Shown: positions 16,104-24,880, counted from the first letter of the stretch. The stretch: 29,129 nt of DNA from EX4572-165 sp964581795 (GCA_964581795.1 CAZOPW010000023.1:1-29129); one strand, 5' to 3'. Translations and numbers: made by a program. The notes: generated by a model not told the origin, from the sequence alone.

Positions 16104-16240
16104 TTTCTGCCATTTTTTCATATGAATTGTAGTCAACAAATATATTAATATCATGACGGGTTTATATTACGGTATTGTATCTTGAATATAGGGTATAAAT
16201 TAATAGTTTACTGTATAGATTTCCTGCCATTTATTTGAAT
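16104..16240. repeat. two similar direct repeats upstream of nuoE-like gene
   Basis: TTTCTGCCATTTTTTCATATGAAT at 16104-16127 resembles TTTCCTGCCATTTATTTGAAT at 16220-16240 (shared TGCCATTT core and TGAAT end). The first copy lies between the predicted promoter and the start codon of the operon; the second is about 90 bases further upstream. They could be binding sites for a regulator of the redox operon. The rest of 16088-16324 is AT-rich and contains no gene I can support. Confidence 0.3.
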
Positions 16241-16324
16241 CATTTTGTGCAAATAATTGGAGATAATCATAGTATAAGATCAGAATAATACGAATAATTC
16301 GAGAAAATAATTTAAATATGATTT

Positions 16325-19300
16325 TTAAATTAAATTTTTAATTGATTTTTTTACAACAGCTGCTTTTCTTTTTCTTCCATTAATCTTAATAATTAATGGT
16401 TCAGAAAAATGAATGTGTCGAACATACTGCATATCATGCTGAGATGGTTTGTCTTTTAAAAACTTCCAATCGATAAATTCATTTGCTTTTCCATACGGTA
16501 CATGTATATAACCAATACCCTGAGCGGTAATGTTTTGTAAAAAATGTGTCCCTTGAGAAGGTTTCACACGAAAATCATCCAAATCTGTTTCTACAATGAT
16601 TTTTGCCGCTGAAATCTGTGCCCATTTAACCGGGATTCCAAGCCATCTATCCTGTGTTCCAAATCGTCCTGGTCCAATTAGCATATATGGTTTCTTTTGT
16701 TCTGAAAAAATAGAGTTCAGTACATCAATTTCATGTGCAATTTTTATTGTATCTGAAGAATTAAATCGATGAGGATCGACAAAAACCACATCATGAATAG
16801 AAGAATACACTCCATGACCTAAGGAATGGTAGGACTGAATAATCATATCGTCTTTTTTGATGTTTTGGAATGAGACATGTTGCTGTTCTTTAGAGACAAT
16901 TAATGGACGAATTTGTAATATCGCAAATTCAGGACGGTTCAACTCATTATTTACAGTAGGAAGATTTACTGCGAATTCAATTTCAACAGGACAACCCATT
17001 GCTTGTTCTCCTCTAAAGAGTAAATCAGTTAATACATCAGTAAATGAAAAAGAAGGATATTTCAATATTCCCGCAAAAGTGATAAGATTAGGGAATTCAT
17101 CAGATATTCCATCACGAATTCGCCCATCATTTTGATCAAAGTAACTTACCACCTCATCTAAGCCACCATCAGAGATAAGATCAGAAGTAGGAAGTTTTCT
17201 TAGCGTTAATGTTTCCCTTTCGTCCAAAGCACGTTCAGATGAAGTAATATCTAAAACATATGCTGTATTTTGTGCATTTTCAAGGATTTGTTCAATAGAT
17301 GAAAAATCTGGAAGAATGTTTGGATGACGAGGACAAAAACGAAGTACATGTTCACCGCCAACAACAGCGGTTCCCAATCCAACTGCAATATTAACAATAC
17401 CCTCCCTTGCTTTTTGTCTTCCCACAGGATAATAATTATAAGATTGCGCAACTCCTGAAAACGTTGGATAAAAACGATTGCCATATTTTTTTCCTACAAG
17501 TTCTTGAATAATAACTGCCATTTTTTCTTCTTCAGCTGTTGCCGCAGTTGACTCAATATAGTGACGTGCATCTCGATAAAAAACAGAGGCATACACTAAC
17601 TTTATTGCATCACAGAGTTGTTTCAATCGGATTGCATCATCTTTATGATTATTTGAAAGCATATATGTTGAATATAACCCAGCAAAAGGATGATTTTGAG
17701 AATCTTCAAGTAAACTCGAAGATCGAACGGCTAAGGGATTTGTAAAATTATCAAGCATTATCGCCAATCGCTCCTTTAATTCCACTGGAAGAGATCCAGA
17801 TAAGAAATGTGAAGCGACTTGCTTTTCAGAAATACTAGGCCCGTCAAAAAAATTCGATAAATCATTATCTATCATAAATTGATCGAAATACTCCGTAGCT
17901 ATAGCCACCGTATTAGGGACAAGTAACTTGACATCATTGAATTTCGATTGTAAACTAAATCTATGTAAAATTTTTCTAATGAACGCGATGCCTCTTCCTT
18001 TACCGCCAAGCGAACCATTACCAATCCGAGTGAATGTTGAATCAAACTCAAATGTTTGTAAAGAGAAATCAGTAATCACTCCAAGTTGACGTTTACGTCG
18101 AGTTTCATTAAAAACGTGGAGTAAATGAGCGCGAACCTCTGAAAGACTAGTGAAATCAGAAACGGATTTGTTTTGTAATATTTTAGCAAGTGTAAATTCT
18201 CCTCGAGCAAGAAGCCAATTGGAAAAATCATTTCTCTGCGCGTGAAAACGAACAGATTCTAATGGAAGATGTTGGATCATTTTTTCGAATTCTTCCATTG
18301 AAGATGCTCTACCTAATTCTTTATAATTGGATGCTTCATTTTTTTCTTTCTTAGATTTATTTCTAATTGGTTGAAGAAAAACAAAATCTCCAAAACCCAA
18401 ATGATCTAATAAAAATTGATGAATATTTTGAAGTAAATGTGAAGAATATTTATATAAAAAAACAACACCTAATTGTTCTGCCTTTTCTTGATTATCCACT
18501 AAAGCAGACTGCATAAGGACAGGTAAAAATGGATTCTTTTTTCGAATTTGCTTAATTAATGAAAATCCTGCAGATGTGTCCTTTTCCCCATTATGGTAAA
18601 ATCCAACATCACTAATAATCCCAAGTACATTGTTTTCATATATTTCATATAAATGCATTGCTTCCTCATACGTACTAGCCAGTAAGATTTTTGGTCGAGC
18701 TCTTCTGCGTAATAAACGTTGTACCTCATTAACGTCTTCTGAAATAGCTCGTTCAGTTTGTTTCACAATTTCTGAGTACAATAATGGTAGAAACATGGAG
18801 TAATGACGTATTGAATCCTCAACTAAAATAAGAACACGAACATTCCCGTTCTTTGTATCATATGGTGCATTGATTTTATCTTCGAGAAGTTTGACAAGGG
18901 CCAAAAAAAGTTTTGAATCTCCTACCCAATAAAAGGAGGCGTCAATGTGTTTACTTAAAGCTTTTTTTTGGATTTTCACTAAATCAGCAGTATCTGTTGC
19001 AAGTAAGAAAACTGGTGTTCCATCACATAGACGTTTTATTTTTTCACCAAAAACAAATGGATCCATACCTATGTTTTTTGACATGGTGATAACTAAATCG
19101 TAAGATTTTTTTTGGAGTTGAATCAATGCTTCTTTTCCAGATTTCACTCGTGTTACTCGAGGTGGCGAACTCAATTGTAAATCACGATATTCTCCAATTA
19201 CCATTTCAGAGATTAATCCTTCTTCTTCAATAATGAATGCATCATATAAACTTGAAACAAGTAAAATCTCCCTGACCTTAAATGGCATGAGCTGATGTAT

Positions 19301-19384
19301 TGTTTGACTTTCTAAATCTAATGAATCAGATGTAGAGTTCCTTTGAAGAGGAGTGTAAAACGTGGATTCATTCAAATTTTTCAC
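16325..19384 (-). CDS. receiver-like + PEP/pyruvate-binding (PPDK_N, ATP-grasp) domain protein
   Basis: A 1019-residue protein. Residues about 38-165 are a degenerate response-regulator-like domain (at the phosphorylation point it reads VITMSK, with no Asp). Residues about 180-335 are a second receiver-like domain that keeps LILVEDS and IISDVGF, the usual acid pair and phosphorylatable Asp positions. Residues about 440-830 form a PEP synthase/PPDK N-terminal ATP-grasp domain, with GNGSLGGKGRGIAFI and PLAVRSSSLLEDSQNHPFAG marking the nucleotide site, and EFAILQIRPL closing it. The last 150 residues form a conserved-looking tail (MLIGPGRFGTQDRWLGIPV and PSQGTHFLQN). There is no phosphohistidine domain and no PEP-binding barrel, so it is not a PEP synthase. 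The start is GTG; no clear Shine-Dalgarno is seen, so a start further inside is possible. Confidence 0.75.
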   Translation of the reverse strand: MKNLNESTFYTPLQRNSTSDSLDLESQTIHQLMPFKVREILLVSSLYDAFIIEEEGLISEMVIGEYRDLQLSSPPRVTRVKSGKEALIQLQKKSYDLVITMSKNIGMDPFVFGEKIKRLCDGTPVFLLATDTADLVKIQKKALSKHIDASFYWVGDSKLFLALVKLLEDKINAPYDTKNGNVRVLILVEDSIRHYSMFLPLLYSEIVKQTERAISEDVNEVQRLLRRRARPKILLASTYEEAMHLYEIYENNVLGIISDVGFYHNGEKDTSAGFSLIKQIRKKNPFLPVLMQSALVDNQEKAEQLGVVFLYKYSSHLLQNIHQFLLDHLGFGDFVFLQPIRNKSKKEKNEASNYKELGRASSMEEFEKMIQHLPLESVRFHAQRNDFSNWLLARGEFTLAKILQNKSVSDFTSLSEVRAHLLHVFNETRRKRQLGVITDFSLQTFEFDSTFTRIGNGSLGGKGRGIAFIRKILHRFSLQSKFNDVKLLVPNTVAIATEYFDQFMIDNDLSNFFDGPSISEKQVASHFLSGSLPVELKERLAIMLDNFTNPLAVRSSSLLEDSQNHPFAGLYSTYMLSNNHKDDAIRLKQLCDAIKLVYASVFYRDARHYIESTAATAEEEKMAVIIQELVGKKYGNRFYPTFSGVAQSYNYYPVGRQKAREGIVNIAVGLGTAVVGGEHVLRFCPRHPNILPDFSSIEQILENAQNTAYVLDITSSERALDERETLTLRKLPTSDLISDGGLDEVVSYFDQNDGRIRDGISDEFPNLITFAGILKYPSFSFTDVLTDLLFRGEQAMGCPVEIEFAVNLPTVNNELNRPEFAILQIRPLIVSKEQQHVSFQNIKKDDMIIQSYHSLGHGVYSSIHDVVFVDPHRFNSSDTIKIAHEIDVLNSIFSEQKKPYMLIGPGRFGTQDRWLGIPVKWAQISAAKIIVETDLDDFRVKPSQGTHFLQNITAQGIGYIHVPYGKANEFIDWKFLKDKPSQHDMQYVRHIHFSEPLIIKINGRKRKAAVVKKSIKNLI

Positions 19385-19478
19385 GTCAATTGTTCATCAA
19401 TAACACACAAGAATAGAATAAACACTTTTAATGGTTACAATCCAAAAAAATTAAAGAAGAAAGGAAGGAAAGATGGTT

Positions 19479-20822
19479 TTAGACGACACCTTGATCCAAC
19501 ATTGCATCTGCTACCTTTACGAAACCAGCGATATTAGCTCCTTTTATATAATTCACATAATCGCCCTCTTTCCCGTGTTTCATACAAGCAGCATGAATAT
19601 TGACCATGATGTTTCGAAGTTTTTCATCAACTTCCTCTCGTGACCAAGAAATCCTCATACTATTCTGGCTCATCTCTAAACCACTGGTTGCAACCCCTCC
19701 AGCATTTGCTGCTTTACCAGGAGCAAATAAAATTTTTGCATCCTGGAAAACCTTAACTCCTTCTGGAGTGGTGGGCATGTTTGCTCCTTCAGACACACAA
19801 ATACAACCGTTATCAACTAGCGTTTGTGCGTCTTTTTTGCTAATTTCATTTTGTGTTGCAGATGGAAATGCCACATCACAAGCAACACTCCAAGGGCGTT
19901 TTCCTGCTTCATAGGTAACATTGTACTCTTCAGCATATTCTTTGATACGCCCTCGTTTGATATTTTTTAATTCCATTACATACCTAAGTTTCTTTTCATC
20001 AATTCCATCAGGATCATGAATCATACCTGACGAATCAGATAAGGTGACTACCTTTCCACCAAGTTGCAAAACTTTTTCAGTAGTATATTGTGCAACATTT
20101 CCAGATCCTGATATTGCAACTGTTTTTCCTTTTAATGATTCCTTTTTTGTCTTTAACATTTCAACGGCCATATATGTTGATCCGTACCCTGTTGCTTCAG
20201 GTCGTATGAGACTTCCACCCCAGTTTAATCCTTTTCCAGTAAGAACCCCTGAAAATTCATTTTTTAATCGTTTATATTGACCAAATAAATATCCAATCTC
20301 TCGTCCACCGACACCAATATCTCCTGCAGGAACATCTGTGTTTGGGCCAATATGACGATATAATTCAGTCATGAAACTCTGACAAAATCGCATGACTTCA
20401 TTATCGGATTTTCCTTTGGGATCAAAGTCTGATCCTCCTTTCCCACCACCCAATGGTAACTGGGTAAGGCTATTTTTAAAAACTTGTTCAAATGCAAGGA
20501 ATTTTAGGATGCTTAAATTTACACTTGGATGAAATCGAAGACCTCCTTTATATGGTCCAAGAGCACTATTCATTTCAATGCGGAAACCTCGGTTGATTTG
20601 AACGTCTCCACCATCATCAATCCAAGGAACTCTAAACATAACAACACGTTCAGGTTCAGTCATTCGTTCTAGAATCCTTGCTTGTTTGTATCGTGGATGT
20701 TTGTTTATGTATGGCATCAGTGTTTCAACTACTTCCTCAACGGCTTGATGGAATTCTTTTTCACCATGGTTTTTCTCTTTAATTTTATCCATGAATGTTT
20801 CAATGTCTTTTTCTACGCCCAT
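19479..20822 (-). CDS. gdhA: NADP-type glutamate dehydrogenase (bacterial-type, hexameric)
   Basis: A 447-residue glutamate dehydrogenase with the same length and motif order as the bacterial GdhA type, and unlike the shorter (about 415-residue) hyperthermophile archaeal enzymes. Visible motifs are YKGGLRFHPSVNLSILKFLA, PLGGGKGGSDFDPKG with the substrate Lys, PAGDIGVGGREIGYLFGQ with the catalytic Asp, SGSGNVAQYTTEKVLQLGGK as the dinucleotide fold, and SDSSGMIHDPDG where Ser rather than an acidic residue follows strand two, which suggests NADP. It interconverts glutamate with 2-oxoglutarate and ammonia. The ATG at 20822 follows CGGGAGTGA, a good ribosome site. It is divergent from glnA across a 255-base region with repeats that may hold a shared operator. 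Confidence 0.96.
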   Translation of the reverse strand: MGVEKDIETFMDKIKEKNHGEKEFHQAVEEVVETLMPYINKHPRYKQARILERMTEPERVVMFRVPWIDDGGDVQINRGFRIEMNSALGPYKGGLRFHPSVNLSILKFLAFEQVFKNSLTQLPLGGGKGGSDFDPKGKSDNEVMRFCQSFMTELYRHIGPNTDVPAGDIGVGGREIGYLFGQYKRLKNEFSGVLTGKGLNWGGSLIRPEATGYGSTYMAVEMLKTKKESLKGKTVAISGSGNVAQYTTEKVLQLGGKVVTLSDSSGMIHDPDGIDEKKLRYVMELKNIKRGRIKEYAEEYNVTYEAGKRPWSVACDVAFPSATQNEISKKDAQTLVDNGCICVSEGANMPTTPEGVKVFQDAKILFAPGKAANAGGVATSGLEMSQNSMRISWSREEVDEKLRNIMVNIHAACMKHGKEGDYVNYIKGANIAGFVKVADAMLDQGVV

Positions 20823-20920
20823 TCTGTATTCACTCCCGATAATATGAGTTGATTGAATAAATGAATCATATTAAAAGATTATGATGTTGATCTTAGTTTT
20901 TTTGTAAAAAATTATTTTCT

Positions 20921-20970
20921 TTATTTACCGTTTTACTATTATATTTCGTTATTTGCCGTAAAAAAGGTAA
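20921..20970. promoter_or_regulatory. direct and inverted repeats between gdhA and glnA
   Basis: TTATTTACCGTTTTA (20921-20935) is repeated as TTATTTGCCGTAAAA (20949-20963), 28 bases apart. The block also has an imperfect inverted form: TTACCGTTTTAC against GTAAAAAAGGTAA. It lies about 100-150 bases from both the gdhA and glnA start codons, in the only region available for their regulation. A nitrogen-responsive regulator site is a reasonable guess. The motif does not match the published NrpR operator (GGAA-N6-TTCC). Confidence 0.4.
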
Positions 20971-21077
20971 TAGATGTTAAAACTATGTTTTTATTAAATT
21001 AAAACAAATGATATTTAAGCAAAAGCTAATTTATGATATTGATTTTAATTATACAACGTGGATGAGGAATAAAAAAG

Positions 21078-22412
21078 ATGAATGAACAGTATGCAATAGA
21101 CAATATTATTAATGAAACTAATGAACAAAATGTCCTTTTTATACGACTTCAATTCCTAGACACTCTTGGCATCCCAAAAAATATCGTGATACCTGCAAAT
21201 CGTTTGGAAGATGCATTGATAGATGGTATCCCTTTTGATGGATCATCAATTGTAGGATATGCAACTATCGAAGAATCGGATAAAATTGCTAAACCACTCC
21301 CAGAAAGTTATGTGATTTTACCTGAATCACTCGAAAAGAGGAAAACTGCTAGATTGATTTGTGATATTTATGAACCTGATGGCACCCGCAGTCCAGCAGA
21401 TACAAAATATGTTTTAGAACGCGTTATGCACCAAGCACAACAAAAAGGATTGATTTTCAACACCGGCCCAGAATGTGAATTTTTCTTATTCAAAAAAAAT
21501 GGGGAGGAGTCAACCCTTATTCCAAATGATTCAGCGGGATATTTTGATTTATCTCACAGAGATTTGGCTGAAGGTGTAAGATCTGACATATCAATTGCAT
21601 TAGAAAACGTTGGAATTCAAACACATACTTCTCATCATGAGGTTTCAGATGGGCAACACGAAATCAACTTCAAATATGATGACGCGATCACTACCGCTGA
21701 AAATGTGATAACGTTAAAATACGTTACAAAAATTATTGCAAATAAACATTCACTTCATGCTTCTTTTATGCCTAAACCAATTTTTGGTTTAAATGGATCC
21801 GGGATGCATACTCATATGTCAATTCTTAATCATAATGGAGAAAATGTGTTCTATGATGAAAACAATCAATTTCATTTGAGTCATATTGCTACTTCCTTTA
21901 TTGCAGGCTTATTAAAATATATCAAAGAAATTACTGGTATCCTCAATCCAACTGTAAATTCATATAAACGATTGGTCCCAGGATATGAAGCACCAACATA
22001 CATTTCATGGGCTAATAGAAATCGTAGTGCGCTTATACGAATTCCTGCAGGAACAAAACAAGGTGCTCGCTGCGAGCTCCGTAGTCCAGATTTGTCTGGT
22101 AATCCATACTTACAATTCGCTGTTATGTTAGCCGCAGGATTAAAAGGTATTGAAAACAATCTTTCTCCACCAGAACCAATTGAAAAAAATATTTATCGAT
22201 TAACTAAAACTGAAAAAGAGAGGTATAATATCGATCGGTTGCCAGAAAGTCTTGGTCATGCACTTGCAATTATGAAAGAAAGTATGCTTGTTAAGGAAAC
22301 ACTTGGTGAGCATATTTATGAAAATTATGTTCATGTAAAAAAAGGACAATGGGAAGATTATCGGAAGCAGGTTACTCCATGGGAAATAAACAAGTATCTT
22401 TCCTTAATTTAA
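21078..22412 (+). CDS. glnA: glutamine synthetase, type I (GSI-alpha-like)
   Basis: A 444-residue glutamine synthetase that condenses glutamate and ammonia with ATP. The beta-grasp N-terminus (LQFLDTLGIPKNIVIPANRL and DGIPFDGSSIVGYA) is followed by the catalytic part with GPECEFFLFKKN (metal ligands), GQHEINFKYDDAI, KPIFGLNGSGMHTHMSI with the metal-binding His, and NRNRSALIRIPAG. The length and the absence of the proteobacterial adenylylation signature place it in the GSI-alpha group found in archaea and Firmicutes, probably regulated by feedback rather than by adenylylation. A GAGGA ribosome site is 10 bases before the ATG. A TATA-like GATATTTAAG (about 21010-21019) predicts a leader of about 35 bases. 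It diverges from gdhA, suggesting joint nitrogen control. Confidence 0.96.
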   Translation: MNEQYAIDNIINETNEQNVLFIRLQFLDTLGIPKNIVIPANRLEDALIDGIPFDGSSIVGYATIEESDKIAKPLPESYVILPESLEKRKTARLICDIYEPDGTRSPADTKYVLERVMHQAQQKGLIFNTGPECEFFLFKKNGEESTLIPNDSAGYFDLSHRDLAEGVRSDISIALENVGIQTHTSHHEVSDGQHEINFKYDDAITTAENVITLKYVTKIIANKHSLHASFMPKPIFGLNGSGMHTHMSILNHNGENVFYDENNQFHLSHIATSFIAGLLKYIKEITGILNPTVNSYKRLVPGYEAPTYISWANRNRSALIRIPAGTKQGARCELRSPDLSGNPYLQFAVMLAAGLKGIENNLSPPEPIEKNIYRLTKTEKERYNIDRLPESLGHALAIMKESMLVKETLGEHIYENYVHVKKGQWEDYRKQVTPWEINKYLSLI

Positions 22413-22478
22413 GCAACAAATACTTTAAATGAAATTATTTGATTACAATTCCAATAATAAAAGTATAATGGTAATCAC

Positions 22479-22919
22479 ATGGGTTTTGAAATTCGAGTCG
22501 TTAGTAATACTCCATTAATTGGTGAGGAGAATGTAGAAAATGCAGCAAAAACTTTTCTTTACCAAATTGGATATTTATCAAAAGGATCTGATCCAAAAAT
22601 TCCTTTTACAATTTTTACAGAATATTTTATAAAACATCCAGAAAAAGCATGGTTCGTAGAAGAATTGGCAACGAAATTGGGTGCTTCAAAACCAACAATA
22701 TATCGACACTTAAATAAGTTAAAAGGATTGGATCTATTAGAGGAAATTCAAGCTATAGATGAACGAACAAATCAACATAAAAAAGCATATCGATTGCGTT
22801 ATGGGAATTTCAAAAAGGCATGGAATTTTGTTGAAGCACATGTGAAAGTTGCTGTTGAAAATTATGGAAAAACCGTTGAGCATATTCAACACCTCGTTGA
22901 AAAACAGAATCAGGAGTAG
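22479..22919 (+). CDS. winged helix-turn-helix transcriptional regulator
   Basis: A 146-residue single-domain regulator. A polar N-terminal arm (about 1-40) leads into a winged helix (about 45-105) with KHPEKAWFVEELATKLG as helices 1-2, then SKPTIYRHLNKLKGLDLLEE as the turn, recognition helix and first wing strand. The C-terminal helix (about 108-146) is amphipathic and probably dimerises. Family-level affinity is ArsR/MarR-like; no metal-binding cysteines or other effector residues are seen. It starts 67 bases after glnA on the same strand with its own TATA-like ATACTTTAAATG (about 22421-22432). It is followed by a small gene whose ribosome site overlaps its 3' end, so the two form an operon. 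Its target is unknown; gdhA/glnA is a testable possibility. Confidence 0.82.
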   Translation: MGFEIRVVSNTPLIGEENVENAAKTFLYQIGYLSKGSDPKIPFTIFTEYFIKHPEKAWFVEELATKLGASKPTIYRHLNKLKGLDLLEEIQAIDERTNQHKKAYRLRYGNFKKAWNFVEAHVKVAVENYGKTVEHIQHLVEKQNQE

Positions 22920-22924
22920 TGCAA

Positions 22925-23212
22925 ATGAAGAAAAAACCAGAACTTGAACTAACTAAAGGTTCGGAGTATAAAATATATTCATTAAGCAGTCGAAATAGTA
23001 CTATGGAGAGCGTTGGAATTTTTAAAGGATATACAACAATTGGTTCAGATGAAATTGGATTTTTATTGCAATTAAACCATTCTGAGGAACAAGAACAAAA
23101 AGGAATAATGAGGATTATTCCTCTTCATGCAGTTCTTGCTATTGATGTGATAAAAGCGGAGCCGAAAAATACCGAAAAAGAAGATACTGAAATTCCACAT
23201 TACGTTGGTTGA
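22925..23212 (+). CDS. small conserved-looking protein of unknown function
   Basis: A 95-residue protein. The central part (YKIYSLSSRNSTMESVGIFK, then GYTTIGSDEIGFLLQL) reads as alternating strands, followed by GIMRIIPLHAVLAIDVIKAE, so the fold is likely a small beta barrel of Sm or Hfq-like size. I do not recognise a named family. The last 20 residues are charged. The ATG at 22925 follows GGAGTAG, a ribosome site that overlaps the stop of the upstream winged-helix gene; a GTG two codons earlier is in frame but is not preferred. It is the second gene of a two-gene operon with the winged-helix regulator. Confidence 0.7.
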   Translation: MKKKPELELTKGSEYKIYSLSSRNSTMESVGIFKGYTTIGSDEIGFLLQLNHSEEQEQKGIMRIIPLHAVLAIDVIKAEPKNTEKEDTEIPHYVG

Positions 23213-23218
23213 AATGCA

Positions 23219-23259
23219 TTTTCTCTTTTTCCATTTTTTTAGAAATATATCATTTCTTT
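23219..23259 (+). terminator. T-rich terminator
   Basis: A T-dense stretch with runs of five to seven T directly after the stop of the small protein gene. It is consistent with archaeal intrinsic termination of the glnA-side operon. Confidence 0.4.
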
Positions 23260-23329
23260 TTGTTTCGTTAAATAAATTTTTTTATGAAAAATCATAAACA
23301 TTTATGTAGCTAAACATGATATCATTTTT

Positions 23330-23450
23330 AGGCAAAAAATGGGGGATATAAAACGACTTTTTAAGTCGGTTTAATGCTCTATCCTGATTCCTTACCAACA
23401 GGGTGGCGGAGTGTGTTTATCATCTCCCTGCCACTCTGTTAAGCTTAAAT
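23330..23450 (+). ncRNA. candidate structured RNA (or bidirectional terminator)
   Basis: A GC-richer island inside an AT-rich gap between convergent genes. It can form two hairpins. The first is GGATA (23344-23348) pairing with TATCC (23380-23384) around an internal loop and an inner stem CGACTT/AAGTCG (23354-23359 with 23363-23368). The second is a long stem, AACAGGGTGGCGGAG (23397-23411) with CTCCCTGCCACTCTGTT (23424-23440), closed by a 12-base loop and with two bulges. A TATA-like CATTTATGTA at about 23299-23308 lies some 25-30 bases upstream. No tRNA, SRP RNA, RNase P or C/D-box features were recognised. A terminator shared by the flanking convergent genes is the main alternative. Confidence 0.4.
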
Positions 23451-23500
23451 TTTATAAATATAATATAAAAATAAAAATGATATAAATTTTGACGTATGAT

Positions 23501-24766
23501 TTATAAAAGCCTTGTCTGTGATCGTACTTTATAATTACTTAATTCATCATACACAGGATCTTCTTTTAAAATATCAAATAATTCGTCAGATGGTGAAGAT
23601 AATTTGATTTCACGTGTTCTACCATAACGACCTTTTGAAATAACCCGTGCAGTAATGATTCCAAGCATATCGAGTTCAGATATTAAATCAGCAATACGCC
23701 GTTGAGTTAATGAGTCCGTGCGTGTTCTTTTACAAAGGTCCTTATAGATTTCGTAAACTTCCCCAGTTGTCATACTTGTTGGAGAACTTGATTTTTTATC
23801 ATGTTCTTCTTGTAACAAAATAGCAAGCAGTATCAACTTTGATTGTGTAGGAAGTGTTCGCACGACTTCATTTATTCGGTTTAACTCAATTTTATTTTGA
23901 GCGATTCGGACAAATTTTTTTGTAACTTTAATGACCCCTTGCCGATCAGCTAACTCGGCAGACATCCGAAGTAAATCAAGCGCTCTTCGTGCATCTCCAT
24001 GCTCTTGAGCAGCAAGTGCAGAACATAAAGGAACTACATCATCATCAATAGAACCTGGTTTTAATGCTATGTTAATACGTTGTCGTAAGATATCTTGCAA
24101 TTGACTTGCATCATATGGAGGAAAAATAAGATTTTCCTCGCCAAGACTTGATTTAACTCTTGGGTCAAGAAACTCAGTGAATTTAAGATCATTTGATATA
24201 CCAACAATTGAGACTTTTGCTTTTGATAGTTGAGTGTTTATTCTCGAAAGATTGTATAATGCTTCATCACCTTTTAATTTGTCGATTTCATCTAGTATAA
24301 TAACAGTTACTCCGCCAGTTTTATCAATCATTTTTTGTAATTTTGCGAATACTTCATCAGTCGGCCAACCAGTAAATGGGATTCGTTCAGACCATTCATT
24401 AATAAAATGATTTGCTATATTTTGAAGAAGTCTGTATTGTGTATCAACAACTTCACAATTTATATAAACGAAATTAACATGTTTTCCCACTTCAGTTCCT
24501 TTTTTTAAGAGTTCCTCTCCGACATACTTTGTCACGATAGTTTTTCCAGTACCTGTTTTTCCATACATAAATACGTTTGATGGAGTTTCACCTCGTAACG
24601 CAGGAACTAAAATAGAAGCAAGCTCGTTGATTTGCTCCTCTCGATGTGGAAGAACATTAGGCATATATGATGGTCTCATTGCCTCACGATCAATGAATAA
24701 ACCATCCGATTTGAGTAATCGACCAAAGATATCACTATTTACCGTTTTCGCTGGAAAGAAACTCAC
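23501..24766 (-). CDS. cdc6: Orc1/Cdc6 replication initiator
   Basis: A 421-residue archaeal Orc1/Cdc6 protein that binds origin recognition boxes and loads the MCM helicase. The AAA+ part has Walker A in MYGKTGTGKTIVTK (about 69-76), Walker B in VIILDEIDKL, a sensor segment SIVGISNDLKF, and the Orc1 lid region with GDARRALDLLRMSAELAD (sensor 2). The C-terminal winged-helix domain (about 315-410) includes LTQRRIADLISELDMLGIIT. The start is GTG at 24766. A TATA-like box (complement of about 24792-24803) lies about 27-35 bases upstream, so the mRNA may be leaderless. The gene borders a probable origin with two inverted ORB-like boxes, the usual place for a cdc6 gene. Confidence 0.96.
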   Translation of the reverse strand: MSFFPAKTVNSDIFGRLLKSDGLFIDREAMRPSYMPNVLPHREEQINELASILVPALRGETPSNVFMYGKTGTGKTIVTKYVGEELLKKGTEVGKHVNFVYINCEVVDTQYRLLQNIANHFINEWSERIPFTGWPTDEVFAKLQKMIDKTGGVTVIILDEIDKLKGDEALYNLSRINTQLSKAKVSIVGISNDLKFTEFLDPRVKSSLGEENLIFPPYDASQLQDILRQRINIALKPGSIDDDVVPLCSALAAQEHGDARRALDLLRMSAELADRQGVIKVTKKFVRIAQNKIELNRINEVVRTLPTQSKLILLAILLQEEHDKKSSSPTSMTTGEVYEIYKDLCKRTRTDSLTQRRIADLISELDMLGIITARVISKGRYGRTREIKLSSPSDELFDILKEDPVYDELSNYKVRSQTRLL

Positions 24767-24880
24767 CCCAGAATGGTGAATGTAAAAGACGGTATTTAAT
24801 ATTACGTGTTTAATGAAAAAATGGTTAGGATAAGCTGTGTCATTCAGTTTTTCTTTTATCTCTTTTATATGTTATAGAGA

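Noticed and set aside
23397..23440. tRNA-like or SRP-like identity for the strong hairpin
   Set aside because: It is a single stem with a 12-base loop, lacks the T- and D-arm pattern and the SRP helix-8 loop; it is kept only as an unassigned structured element.
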